Both the position numbers and the translations under genes were made by a program. This document shows positions 19,107 to 30,485 of a DNA stretch of 64,000 nucleotides, piece by piece; the stretch's first letter is position 1, and every line of letters starts with the position of its first letter. The notes beneath the pieces were generated by a model. It saw nothing but the letters and a program-made list of their open reading frames with translations, made no database searches and was not told the DNA's origin. Source of the stretch: Diplonema papillatum (Eukaryota; Euglenozoa; Diplonemea; Diplonemida; Diplonemidae); NCBI GenBank assembly GCA_030068145.1, contig JAPJBO010000036.1, positions 372,001 to 436,000 on the forward strand. Reading direction: 5' to 3'.

Positions 19107-19261
19107 GGTTTTTGCCTAGAGGCTTTTCGTGCTACTTTGCAAATGCTTTGAGCTATCTTCGTGTCTGTGCTTTCAGTCGTCTTCTTAACCATGGTTAAGT
19201 GCGCAAATGGTGTCAGCCGAAGCTGGTAAAGCTTCGGCGCCGCCCACGTTATGTATGAAGC

Positions 19262-22138
19262 TCAAGACGACGACGAGTCAGAAACTGGCGTGGGGATGGT
19301 GGTCGCCGTCGACACAGTGGACGCTGTTCTCGAGAGCATCTTCGGAGGAGCAGCAGACTCGCGGTTCCGCTCGGGAGAAAGCGACTGGCGGGTCCTGCGG
19401 CCGCGGAAGGTGGCCTGGATGCGCGTGGCCGCCTGCGCCTGCTCCTTTTCCTCCTTCGCCTTCTCGGCCGTGTGCCGCGCTTGCTTCCCGCGAAACGTCG
19501 CTTGGATCTTCGTCGCCGCCTGGTCCTCCTCCGCCTTCTTCCTCTGCCGGATCGGGGAAACCGAGGTCCTCGCCTGCTTTCCCCGGAATACCGCTTGGAT
19601 CTTCGTCGCCGCCTTGTCCTCCTCCGCCTTCTTCCTCTGCCGGATCGGGGAAACCGAGGTCCTCGCCTGCTTTCCCCGGAATACCGCTTGAATCTTCGTC
19701 GCCGCTTCGGCCTCCTCCCGCAGCTGCTGCCGCAGCGGCGAGACGGACTGCCGGGCTTTCTTCCCGCGGAACGACGCTTGGATCTTGGTGGCGGCGGCGT
19801 TCTCGTCGACGGCGGCCTCACGCCCGCGCTGCTGGGGCCGGGCGGCGCGGGGCTTTTCGGCCGACGCGTCCGACTGCTTGCGGGGCCGCGCCGCCGGAGC
19901 CGGAGGCGGCGCGGCGGGCCGCTGCTTCTGGAACGAGGCGGATGTCGACTTCATGAACGAGGTCCGCACCGGCGGCGCTGCGCCGGCATGCGCCGCCGCC
20001 ACCGTCGACGTGGAGCCGGCCGGGCGCTTGCTCGGGGCCGGGATGCCTGGTTTTTTGCTCGGCGGCCGGAACTTGTCGCGGGAGCCCATCGGCGCCGTGC
20101 GGATGCGCTTCGGCGCGGAAACAGTCCCCGGCGGCTTCATCGGCGTGATCGGGTCCGAGTCCTCGGAGCCCGGCCCGTACACCGGCCGCGGGCGCAGGGG
20201 CTGCAAGTTCTCGAACAACCGGTGCGTCGGGCCGCGGTGCGTGAACCAGTCAGGCTCGCGCACCACCGGCTCGTCGTCGTCGTCGCCCCAGCAGTCCTGC
20301 TCCTCCTCCCTGCCCCCTCCGGCTGTTCCCCTGTGCTGCACGGGCTCGAGCGGGAACGTCCTCGCGGTGCTTCTCGCGTCGGCGAACTCCTCTACTTCCA
20401 GACCTTCCGTGTACGCCCTGGGGTGGTCGTGCTGGGGTCGAATCCGTTCCGGGCTGATGTGTGGGGACCTGTTTTTCTCGCCGTCGCTGCTCCACAGCGG
20501 GGAGCCCGACTGGACGAGCGGGATGGACGCCGTGTCCGCGTGCCGGTCGAAACACTCTTCCGCCGGCGGCGGCGCCGCCCGCGGGCTGGCCAGCAGCCCG
20601 CGCGCGCCGTATATCGCACCGGGCGTGAGCCGCGGCGACACCACCTCCTCCTCGTAGCACTCCACGAACGACTCCTCGACCTCCTTCCCCTCCGCACGCG
20701 AGCGCGGGCACCCCGGCCGTTGCGCGAAGTCCCCTCCGCTATACCCCCCCAGGTACCCCCCCCCCGCCCCCAGGCCGCTGCGGGGCCAACGGGTGGTCGG
20801 CGAAGGCGCCGTGGGCAGCGGGCGTGGCTCGTCGTCGCCGGGCGGCCGGCTTCGGCGCCGCGGCGGGCTTTGCCGGCGGTCCGTGCAGCCGGCGGGTTGG
20901 AGGAGGGTCGGGCTTGAGTGGGGGATCGGCGGCGATTGCCGGGCGTGGTGCGACGCGGTCGACAGCGAGATCGACCGGCTCCGGAGCTCGTGCGAGAAGT
21001 AGTCGGTGTGCATGGGGTCGGACTCGAGGTGGCAGACGCCGGCCTCGTAGAAGCGCGGGCAGGGGTGGATACAGTTGTCGAGGTGCACGCGATCCTCCGT
21101 CCGCGGGCACTGCATGTGATGCTCACAGTGCGGCTTGCCGCTCGGGTGCAGCGGCAGCCTCGGAGACGAGCTGATCGACCGCGACGGGAACGACAGCGAC
21201 GCCGTCGCCTGCGAAGCACCCGACGAGAACGGAGGAGCAAAATCGCACACGCTCCCCCCCCGGGAGCTACCGGCCGGCGGGGGAGACGTCACGAACGCGG
21301 GCTTCACTCGCCGCGTTTCGCGGTACGAACCCGATTCGTCGTGTCTAGACCACGTGGGGCCGTGGCTTGCTTTGGATGGCGGCCCCCACTGTTCCCTGGC
21401 ACGGTCGCGAGCCGTGGTCAACTCGCGCACGTTCGCATCGAACGAGGCGTTGATGTGCAAGAGGCCGGGCTCGACGACCGCTCGGTCCGTGTGGTACCGC
21501 GCGCTGCCCATGCTATACCCCCCCGGCACCCCGCTGTATGGTGCGTTCGGATTCCGGCTGGTGGTGTGCGCCGGGCTTATCGGCCCGCCCGCTGTGATCG
21601 AGGCGTCCCGGTCATTCATCCGGGGACGCGGCGGTGACGTCCCACGAGGCGTCACGGGACCCTTGTGGATGAACTTCGAGTGCGTCGGCGACTCCGGCCG
21701 GCGCGTCTCGCCCGTGCGGGTCAGCTGGCAGAGGACGTATCGCGGGGTTTCGGTGCTTGAAAAGACCTGCAGGTTGAAGCCGTCGCCGGAGAACTGCTGC
21801 TTTTTGATCTTCTGGTTCTCGGTCGGCCTCTGCAAGGGCTCCACGGTCAGGGAGCGTATCTTCGTGTCTGTGGTCACGTAGACGTAGTCAGTTGTGCCCA
21901 GGTTCGGGCTGTGGAGGACGGGGTCGGGGTGCATGCCGCCGAGTGTGACCGATTTAACCTGGAACGCGGCCAGGAAGGACCGCAGCATTTCGGACGATTC
22001 GCCAGTGAGCTCGCACTCGTTGCCCGCCGTGACGCAGGGGAGCGCCATCACCTGGTCCCGCGTCAGCAGGTGGAAGCTGCGGATCCTAGCGAGCAGCTCT
22101 TCGCTGTCATGCCGCCGGGCATTCTCCCACGTTGTCAT
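19262..22138 (-). CDS. IQ-repeat protein with tandem C/H fingers
   Basis: 958 residues, mostly disordered and rich in Pro, Ser and Arg. At 338-383 there are two consecutive metal-site patterns: C338-x5-C344-x7-H352-x5-H358 and C360-x8-C369-x7-H377-x5-H383. The first differs by one residue from the PBZ finger (C-x5-C-x6-H-x5-H) that binds poly(ADP-ribose), so a PBZ relative is possible but unproven. The C-terminus (from 778) has five IQ motifs (AATKIQAxFRGKxAR), each followed by an SVSPxRQ-like linker, which predicts calmodulin or centrin binding. An N-terminal globular region (1-145) is not recognised. The coding-strand leader contains a 15-16 nt A run. Truncated copies of the 3' end lie downstream at 18480-19106. 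Confidence 0.8.
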   Translation of the reverse strand: MTTWENARRHDSEELLARIRSFHLLTRDQVMALPCVTAGNECELTGESSEMLRSFLAAFQVKSVTLGGMHPDPVLHSPNLGTTDYVYVTTDTKIRSLTVEPLQRPTENQKIKKQQFSGDGFNLQVFSSTETPRYVLCQLTRTGETRRPESPTHSKFIHKGPVTPRGTSPPRPRMNDRDASITAGGPISPAHTTSRNPNAPYSGVPGGYSMGSARYHTDRAVVEPGLLHINASFDANVRELTTARDRAREQWGPPSKASHGPTWSRHDESGSYRETRRVKPAFVTSPPPAGSSRGGSVCDFAPPFSSGASQATASLSFPSRSISSSPRLPLHPSGKPHCEHHMQCPRTEDRVHLDNCIHPCPRFYEAGVCHLESDPMHTDYFSHELRSRSISLSTASHHARQSPPIPHSSPTLLQPAGCTDRRQSPPRRRSRPPGDDEPRPLPTAPSPTTRWPRSGLGAGGGYLGGYSGGDFAQRPGCPRSRAEGKEVEESFVECYEEEVVSPRLTPGAIYGARGLLASPRAAPPPAEECFDRHADTASIPLVQSGSPLWSSDGEKNRSPHISPERIRPQHDHPRAYTEGLEVEEFADARSTARTFPLEPVQHRGTAGGGREEEQDCWGDDDDEPVVREPDWFTHRGPTHRLFENLQPLRPRPVYGPGSEDSDPITPMKPPGTVSAPKRIRTAPMGSRDKFRPPSKKPGIPAPSKRPAGSTSTVAAAHAGAAPPVRTSFMKSTSASFQKQRPAAPPPAPAARPRKQSDASAEKPRAARPQQRGREAAVDENAAATKIQASFRGKKARQSVSPLRQQLREEAEAATKIQAVFRGKQARTSVSPIRQRKKAEEDKAATKIQAVFRGKQARTSVSPIRQRKKAEEDQAATKIQATFRGKQARHTAEKAKEEKEQAQAATRIQATFRGRRTRQSLSPERNRESAAPPKMLSRTASTVSTATTIPTPVSDSSSS

Positions 22139-22690
22139 GCCTCCCCCCCCAGACCGTTGGCCACGCGTCTTTTGCCGTGGCTATTTTTTTTTTTTTTTTG
22201 CTTTGTACTCCTGTCTGGTGTTTGCTGTTTTGTACACGTTGCGCGCTGCGCGCTTCTCCGCTTCCGAGTGGTGAAGCACGCGGAGTTTCGTGCCACCAAC
22301 GGCTTTCAGCTGAACAAGGTGCGCGAGATACGAAATCCGGACGGGCTAAAGGCAGTGGCTACGATGACGACGATGCAGCTATCTTCGACAGCTGGTGCCA
22401 AAACTGTACGGCAAGCCCAAAAGCAGTGTCGTAAAACAGCCGGACGTTCCGCAGCCATGGAAGCGACATCCTTCTTCGTTTTGGGCATTTTCTTCACCCC
22501 ATCTTTGTAGTGGATTCCGGTCTTGCACCGGGAAACTCAATCAGCGGACAGACAGTACAGTGTCCCTTACTAGGTTCGTCCAAGAGACGACCTCAAACTG
22601 ATCGTCCCCGATATATTCCTGTTCGTGTTTAAGATGGATTGGCATTCTCGCCCGTTATCCATCTTGATCAAGGGGTTTGGCTATCCATCT
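22139..22690. other. Leader and spacer upstream of the IQ gene
   Basis: Apart from the poly-A/poly-T tract at 22184-22200, I see no feature. It ends at the left terminus of the 22691-23753 transposon. Confidence 0.5.
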
Positions 22691-23753
22691 TACACGACGC
22701 ACTAGTAAGGTACATAACTTGTGAAAATAACTAGTTATAAAACACACACACAAGCTAGTTATATAAAGCACGAACTAGCTCTGCTAGAAATAAAACTAGC
22801 TCCTGTAGGCATTTTTAGGGTTAAATGCATTGAAGCCCACACACAGCTTGAAAGACCAGGACTTTAAAACCCAGTGTCCCGGTGTCAGACACCGGGAAAC
22901 CCCGATGTGTGAGTCGTACATCCCTTTTTAGAGTTAAGGTTTTTGTTAGTGAAGAAGTGAAGCCACTGGTGAGCACCACGGCGCACGACAGAAACTCTTG
23001 GATTTTTTTCATAACGGAAACTATTGGTGGAAAGTTCTCTCACGACAGAAACCTGATGGAAACTTTCTCGTGGCGGAAACTACTTGCGGAAATTTCTTTC
23101 GTAGGGAATTGTTGGTGGAAACTATAATTAGTTACTATTGGTGGAAATTTCTCTCACGAGAACCTGGTGGAGTTTTTCTTGTGGCGAAAACTACCGGCAG
23201 ATCTTCACGGGAAACTGCGGGCAAAATCTTTTTACAACAGAAACTATGATGGAGATTTCTCATGGCAGAAACTACCGGCGGAAGTTTCTTATGGCGAAAA
23301 ACGTTGGGCGGAAATTTCTTATGGCGAAAAATGTTGGGAAGTTTTTTGTTCCGGATACGATTGGTGGAAACTTCGCCCACCGCAGAAACCTGATGGAAAT
23401 TTGTGTACAGTCTCCTTCTACAGTTCTTCAAATCCTTTCTTTGCTTAGATCGATTGTCACAAAACGGTTCTTGCTTGACGAAGAGACAACCGAGACAGCC
23501 GAGCAGCAGATAGCAAGAAAAAGCGGGCCAGGATCCCCAGTCTGAGCACTGAAGTTGGAAGACACCGTCCTTTTTGACTCAGCTCAATGCAGTTTCACTG
23601 TATTTCACTGGTGATTCTACTGGGAGAGCTAGTTATATAACTAGCACTGCTAGTTATATGCTAGTTGCTAGTTATGTCCGAGCAAGTTATAAATTTCACT
23701 AGTCATTGAGCTAGTTAATAACTAGTGAAACCCCATAACGAGTGCGTCGTGTA
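22691..23753. mobile_element. CACGACGCAC-family element with both ends
   Basis: About 1.06 kb, bounded by TACACGACGCACTAGTAAGG on the left and the inverse GTGCGTCGTGTA on the right. A TA on each side could be a 2-bp target duplication. Inside each end are short palindromes of the CTAGTTATATAACTAG type. The interior (about 22990-23420) is a degenerate tandem array of roughly 30-bp units such as GAAACTATTGGTGGAAATTT. There is no credible transposase, so it looks non-autonomous. The right 270 bp recur inverted at 50087-50450, and the interior array recurs inverted at 63600-64000. Confidence 0.85.
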
Positions 23754-25119
23754 TGCACGGAGGGGTAGGTATGCATGTATGTGTGCCGTGTGTCCGTTAA
23801 CAGGTGCAAGTTGAAAATCCGGAGCGAGCAGCCGACCTTTGCTGTCATGCTGCCCACGTCGCCATCAGCAACGCTAAGGGGCTAGCGTCGTTCTCGTGCT
23901 TGGCTTTCTACTGTGCTGCCAAAGGCAATCGCTGTGCGATGCGCGGGCGATGACCCGTTCGGTCCTTCAGCCGCGGCTTCAGCAAATTCCCTGCGCGCAG
24001 TGTGCGATTCTATCCTTGTTGCTGGGAAACGGTGAGAACAGCAGCGCGCTTTTTATTTTTTTTTTTCGTTCTTTTTTCAGCACACATTCATTGTTAGTTG
24101 TTTATTCATCGGTTTCGCGCGAGCTACTTGTACAAGCTCAGATACACAACGGCTACATAGGTGAGAGGGAGGTATCACCGCACCAGAATCAACAGGACGG
24201 CAAGACTGTCAGAACACGCACGCATTCCAACACTCAGGCACTGCATGTCGGGGTGAGAACAGTGGATACAGCACACAGTACCCGCAGGAGGAACGAGCAG
24301 AACGGGGTTTGTTTTTGTATCAGCACCTGCTTTGTAGGAAATACTTGAGGAGGCTGCCAGCTGCAAAAGATCAAAGGAGGCAAGTGTGCTGTAGCCCACA
24401 CGAAACACAGGTGAATCTGGGTTCAGTGGCGGGCGGAAGCGTTCAACAAAAAGACCCACTTTGTAATTGTATTGTTTCTCCCCAGTAAGCACAAGGCAGC
24501 CCTTCGAGTATTTCCCAGCACATACTGCTGAGGGGACACGCAAACAGGTGAATTTATCTCCTTTTTCGCATGCCAAGTGACATGACGTCCATGCTCCTCG
24601 CAGGCGAATCCGTCCCAGAGGGGGGGCGCCCGCGTCTTTTTGCTCCCCACAAGGTGAGGTTGTGACGTTGTATACTGCTCTTCGTCTACGTGCGGCATAC
24701 AGGGTTCTTTTCAGCCTCGAGCGTCGACTTTCCTACTTCTTCCCCTTCTTCGAAGCTTCCGCCTTCTTTCAGAACCAAAACATTTTTTTTTCCCGGACTG
24801 CTGGGCGTCACCCCCGACATGTGTGGGCATAGTGGTTAACTAACCCCGAAAGAGTCTCTTTTTCTTACCTTGCGCAGTCGATACGCACAACCGCTGCTGA
24901 GGACAGCCTGCAAAGGAGGTGTTTGTCCGAAACAGCAGCTGTGCCTAATTGTAGATTGGTATGACAATGCAGATCTTCAGATCTTCGCAAACCACTGCTG
25001 AGACCTCCTGATGGATCCAATCAACCGAATAGAGTTGGTCGCTAGCAAAGCCCACAAAAGGTGGATCCCGGGTAAGGCTTTTGAGGACGTCCAACCCAAA
25101 AGAGATGATTGCCTACGAA
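23754..25119. other. Spacer with one R1 repeat
   Basis: No gene is supported. A minus frame at 24423-24698 has a short protein-like stretch (LWDGFACEEHGRHVTW) but no known family. R1 copy 2 is at 24311-24470. Confidence 0.45.
24311..24470 (+). repeat. Dispersed repeat R1, copy 2
   Basis: Same orientation as the other copies. Similarity to copy 3 continues past the core through AAAAAGACCCACTTTGTA and then weakly to about 24520. Confidence 0.85.
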
Positions 25120-26068
25120 GGTGACGTGAGGATCACCAGTACGCTTTTTTGGGCCCTTCCAGGCCCACGACGAGGTTTTAGACCAGCTCTGGACGAAGTC
25201 GATCCACGGCGTGTCGTCGTCCTTCCCCGAGCTGCGCGGCCTGCGCGCCGCGTCGCGCGACCGGCTCCGCGGCTTGGGTTGGGCCGCCGGTCGTCGGCCG
25301 CCAGCGTCGGCGCGGGCTAAGGCCACTGATTTGCCTCGATCGAGAGTCATCTTGCACAGTGGGAACGAAGGATGCGTAGAAGGTACACACAACCACTGCT
25401 GAGGACCTCCTGCAAAGGGAGGTAATTGCCGAAGACAGCCGCTGTCCTACCTTACGCTGTAGATACGTGCAACGAGCAGATGTTCACACAACCGCTGCTG
25501 AGGACCTCGTGATGGATCCCAGTCAACCCAAAAGAGAGATGGCCAGATTGCGTACGAAGGTGACGTGAGGAACACATCACCACATCACCAGTACGCTTTC
25601 TTGGAGTCGCTGCGGGGTTGCGTGGTGTCGAGCCCGCCGTTCCAGGCCCACGACGAGGTGTTCGACCAGCTCTGGACGGAAGTCGATCCACGGCGTGTCG
25701 TCGTCCTTCCCCGGGCTGCGCGGCCTGCATGCCGCGTCGCGCGACCGGCTCCGCGGCTTGGGTTGGGCCGCCGGTCGTCGGCCGCCGGCGTCGGCGCGGG
25801 CTAAGGCCACTGATTTGCCTCGATCGAGAGTCATCTTGCACAGTGGGAACGAAGGATGCGTGGAAGGTACACACAACCACTGCTGAGGACCTCCTGCAAA
25901 GGGAGGTAATTGCCGAAGACAGCCGCTGTCCTACCTTACGCTGTAGATACGTGCAACGAGCAGATGTTCACACAACCGCTGCTGAGGACCTCGTGATGGA
26001 TCTCAGTCAACCCAAAAGAGAGGTGGCCAGATTGCGTACGAAGGTGACGTGAGGAACACATCACCACG
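25120..26068 (-). pseudogene. Two tandem copies of the 3' end of the 26069 gene
   Basis: Units of about 470 bp head-to-tail with the gene. Each carries the codons for KPRSRSRDAA and KDDDTPWIDF plus about 200 bp of non-coding DNA. Copy 2 (about 25560-25835) keeps the terminus QPRSDSKKAYW but has a 1-bp insertion (CTGGACGGAAGTCG against CTGGACGAAGTCG). Copy 1 (about 25140-25345) has lost part of the terminus and reads on. In both, the coding part is preceded by an intron-like GTGGCCTTAG, so each could serve as an alternative terminal exon. Confidence 0.88.
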
Positions 26069-27685
26069 TCACCAGTACGCTTTCTTGGAGTCGCTGCGGG
26101 GTTGCGTGGTGTCGAGCCCGCCGTTCCAGGCCCACGACGAGGTGTTCGACCAGCTCTGGACGAAGTCGATCCACGGCGTGTCGTCGTCCTTCCCCGGGCT
26201 GCGCGGCCTGCGCGCCGCGTCGCGCGACCGGCTCCGCGGCTTGGGATTGGGCCTGCGATCGGCAGCCGCCGGCGGCGCCGGCACGGCGCGCGCAGCAGGA
26301 GGCACCAAGCCGGGCGAAGGCGTCCGGATCCGCCTCGGCTGGATCGGCACTCGGTCCGCGTCGACGGTCCTCCTCGCCGCATTGACGGGGCCTCGGTCGA
26401 CGCTCATGAGCCGCTGGTACTCGTTGGCGTAGTGCAGCCAGAACTCCTTCTGCACCCAGTCCGCGTCAGCCCGCCGGCCCCGCCGCTTGCCGCGCCGGCG
26501 CTCTTCGGACGTGTTTTCGGACAGCGTGTCCTGCGTGTCGTCGTTCTCGAAGGTCTCGTGCGTGGAGTAAGACCGATCCGCGCCGTCCTCGCCGGGTGCA
26601 TCCCCGCGTTTGGGCGTCACGCGCTGCTCGAAGTCGAGGTGGTGGTCCGGGGGGTAGTACGGGATGTCATCGTACACGCGCGACAGCGGCGAGATGCGCA
26701 TGCGGGGCTGCTCCTGTTTCCAGTTGCTCCTGAAGTTCCGCCGCAGGTGTCGTTCCCCGGCGTCGCGGTACTCAACCGGGATCGACGGCGGTTCCACACG
26801 GTCCGGGGACCGGTCGAGGCTGTGCTGCATCTGGTTCTGCATGAACAGCACCTGCCCCTGCAGGGCGGCCTGCTGCTGCTGGAGCTGCGAGACGGTGAGG
26901 TGCAGGTCGTCGATGGCGCCGGCGCCGCCCGCGGGCGGCGACCCATACAGCGCAGCGAACGTGGACAGGTGCCGCGGCGAATTCCGCGGCGGCCCGCCCG
27001 GCGACGACGAGGTCCCGGCCCCCCGCACGCCTTCCGCCGCCGCCGCGCCGGCGCCCAGGGGGTGGCGCGCGGGGTCGCTTCCGGCGGGAGCCGCGGGGCC
27101 CGCGGGCTTCGCAGCGTCGTCGGCGGGCGGCGCGGCAGTGCCGGTGACGCGCATGGGCGCCCAGGTTTCGTCGAACTTCCGCTTGACCGCGTTTTGCTCC
27201 CAGAGGATCGCGCCCTTCGTCAGGTCGTCGGCGGCGGCCCGCTCGGTGACCGAGAGCTCTTCGTCGAATATCTCCTTTTTGATCGTCTCGAGGATGAACA
27301 GCAGCTCTTCGAGGGCTCCCACCTCGTCTGTCGCGGGTTCCGACAGGAGGACCTCCCCCCTGTCCCTTGACGACAGGAGCAGCTGCCGTCTCTCACCCAA
27401 CGGGGTTGAAGGCGACGTGACTTGGATGTGAGCTTCGAGCACTTCACGGAGGGGCATCACCTGCTTCACGAACCCGTCCACGTCGCAGATGACGACGAAG
27501 CAGTCGACGACGAGCACGATTCGCCGCAGCACCGTCGGCGTCGGGTCCGGGTAGTTGTTGACCTTGTCCAGCACGTGCGCGAACAACAGCCTCGGGTGCC
27601 GGTAGGCGGAAAGCCCTTCCGGCGTCTCGATCGCCTGCAGCGACAGCGATCGCGGCGCCTTGGGCGCGTCGCCCGGGGCGGCCAT
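26069..27685 (-). CDS. Unknown 538-residue protein, folded N-terminus
   Basis: The N-terminal third looks globular: SAYRHPRLLFAHVLDKVNNY, VLRRIVLVVDCFVVICDVDG and PLREVLEAHIQV suggest a PH-like or longin-like alpha/beta fold, but I cannot assign a family. A segment with an acidic helix (LEELLFILETIKKEIFDEEL) follows. After that come disordered Pro/Ala-rich sequence, a Gln-rich coiled-coil candidate (LHLTVSQLQQQQAALQG), a basic RRRGKRRGRRAD patch and a Ser/Arg tail. The terminus DDDTPWIDFVQSWSNTSSWAW is the part duplicated downstream. The coding-strand leader is purine-rich. Function unknown. Confidence 0.7.
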   Translation of the reverse strand: MAAPGDAPKAPRSLSLQAIETPEGLSAYRHPRLLFAHVLDKVNNYPDPTPTVLRRIVLVVDCFVVICDVDGFVKQVMPLREVLEAHIQVTSPSTPLGERRQLLLSSRDRGEVLLSEPATDEVGALEELLFILETIKKEIFDEELSVTERAAADDLTKGAILWEQNAVKRKFDETWAPMRVTGTAAPPADDAAKPAGPAAPAGSDPARHPLGAGAAAAEGVRGAGTSSSPGGPPRNSPRHLSTFAALYGSPPAGGAGAIDDLHLTVSQLQQQQAALQGQVLFMQNQMQHSLDRSPDRVEPPSIPVEYRDAGERHLRRNFRSNWKQEQPRMRISPLSRVYDDIPYYPPDHHLDFEQRVTPKRGDAPGEDGADRSYSTHETFENDDTQDTLSENTSEERRRGKRRGRRADADWVQKEFWLHYANEYQRLMSVDRGPVNAARRTVDADRVPIQPRRIRTPSPGLVPPAARAVPAPPAAADRRPNPKPRSRSRDAARRPRSPGKDDDTPWIDFVQSWSNTSSWAWNGGLDTTQPRSDSKKAYW

Positions 27686-28099
27686 CGGAACCCAGGAGCG
27701 CCGTGCTCCGAAGAGCCGTGCACCGAATCCTGATTATTTTTCTTCTTTTTTTCCCGGCGGCTTTTTTTCCTTTTGCCCCTGCAGGTGGGTGTGTGCTGGT
27801 TGTCAGGAATCGGAGGAAAGCTGTCGGCAATAGGCAACAAAGACACACGCACAAGCACACGTACTGCCACTACCGCAGATACGATACGCACACTAATATA
27901 CGATACCTTAAAGGAACCTTTTTGACAATGGTCACCAGGAGACTATAAAACCCCCGGATCTCTCAGTGAACTTGCACTCTAAAATAAGCAAAAAACTATT
28001 TGTTCGTGCAATTTAACCTGCAAGAGTTCTGGTTAAACCGCTGCCAACGTTCTTTTTACTGTCTCCAAGGAAGCAGAAACTACAAGCTGACCTCGCAGT
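27686..28099. other. Leader and spacer, nothing else seen
   Basis: Contains the purine-rich leader of the 26069 gene (coding strand) and unremarkable DNA. CACTCTAAAATAAG near 27972 resembles a motif at the edges of other repeats here. Confidence 0.4.
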
Positions 28100-28770
28100 T
28101 CGCGCATGTCGTTCGATGCCACTACGTCAGCATAGCGAGCACCGGAGTCCAAGCGACGAAGAGGCGAGGGACGGCCGGCGGTTCCGGGGAATGGTCGGCC
28201 ACGTCGGTCGTCGAATAGAACTCCACCAGCGCGGACATGACGCCGTAGTGCAGCGGCTGCAGGGTGCGCAGGGCCGACTCGACGCCTTCGAAGTCGCCCA
28301 ACCGGGCGTACCCAGCCAGCAGCAGGCAACGCGTACTCTAACGAGTACTCTACAGTACTCGTAAACAGGCACGCCCTCTGACCTCGTGGTTTCGCGGAGG
28401 GGGTGCCGTCATGTCTTTCAACGACACTACGTCAGCAGAGCGAGCTCCGGAGTCCAAACGACGAAGAGGCGAGGGACGGCCAGCGGTTCCGGGGAAAGGT
28501 CGGCCACGTCGGTCGTCGAATAGAACTCCACCAGCGCGGACATAATGCCGTAGTGCAGCGGCTGCAGGGTGCACGCGCCGAGCCTCCGCAGGGCCGACTC
28601 GACGCCTTCGAAGTCGCCCAACCGGGCGTACCCAGCCTGGCAAAGCGTCGGTTAACGAGTATTCTACAGGCACGCTGTCCTCTGACCTCGTGGTTTCGCG
28701 GAGGAGGAGCCATCATGTCTTTCGACGACACTACGTCAGCAGAGCGAGCTCCGGAGTCCAAACGACGAAA
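28100..28770 (-). pseudogene. Orphan array of a PPR-like terminal exon
   Basis: Three head-to-tail pieces on the minus strand. The fullest (about 28400-28645) encodes AGYARLGDFEGVESALRRLG, then TLQPLHYGIMSALVEFYSTT and a stop after VVWTPELALLT, like a pentatricopeptide repeat at a protein's end. It is preceded by a good acceptor (CGACGCTTTGCCAG). The second (28120-28325) lacks eight residues in the middle and the acceptor AG. The third (about 28720-28765) keeps only the last codons. No parent gene is visible next to them. Confidence 0.75.
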
Positions 28771-30075
<1,305 letters not shown>

Positions 30076-30187
30076 GTGGGTGTGTGTGTGTTGCAATCAA
30101 CGAGGGAAGGGAAACTGGACCTTGCCCGGAAATGTTGAGGCCAGCAACGCGCACTCGACCGGCCATCTTCCGGAGGTACGGGTTGCA

Positions 30188-30232
30188 TAGCGATTTCCCG
30201 CAGCAGCTCCGAGTATTTGGAAAGCGTCTGCT
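30188..30232 (-). pseudogene. Small copy of the nucleotidase 3' end
   Basis: About 43 bp match 30516-30558 with two mismatches (the codons around TLTKYSELLREIA of the nucleotidase). It lies about 330 bp downstream of its source, in the same orientation. Confidence 0.8.
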
Positions 30233-30485
30233 ACACTTCATTGCGGGCACAACATGCAAGAAGGCCTGGAAGAAATCAGGAGCCGCGGGTAGCACCCGAG
30301 AGCGCCACTCACAGCACCTTCAATCTGAGCCCAGACCTGACCCGCACTGACAATCCCGCATGTGTCCTCAGAGCCAATCCTTTTCCCGAAGTTACGGATC
30401 CAGTTTGCCGACTCCCTTCCCACATTGTTCTGTCGGCCAGAGGCTTTTAGCCTAGGAGACCTGTTGCGGTTACCGGAGACGCGGG

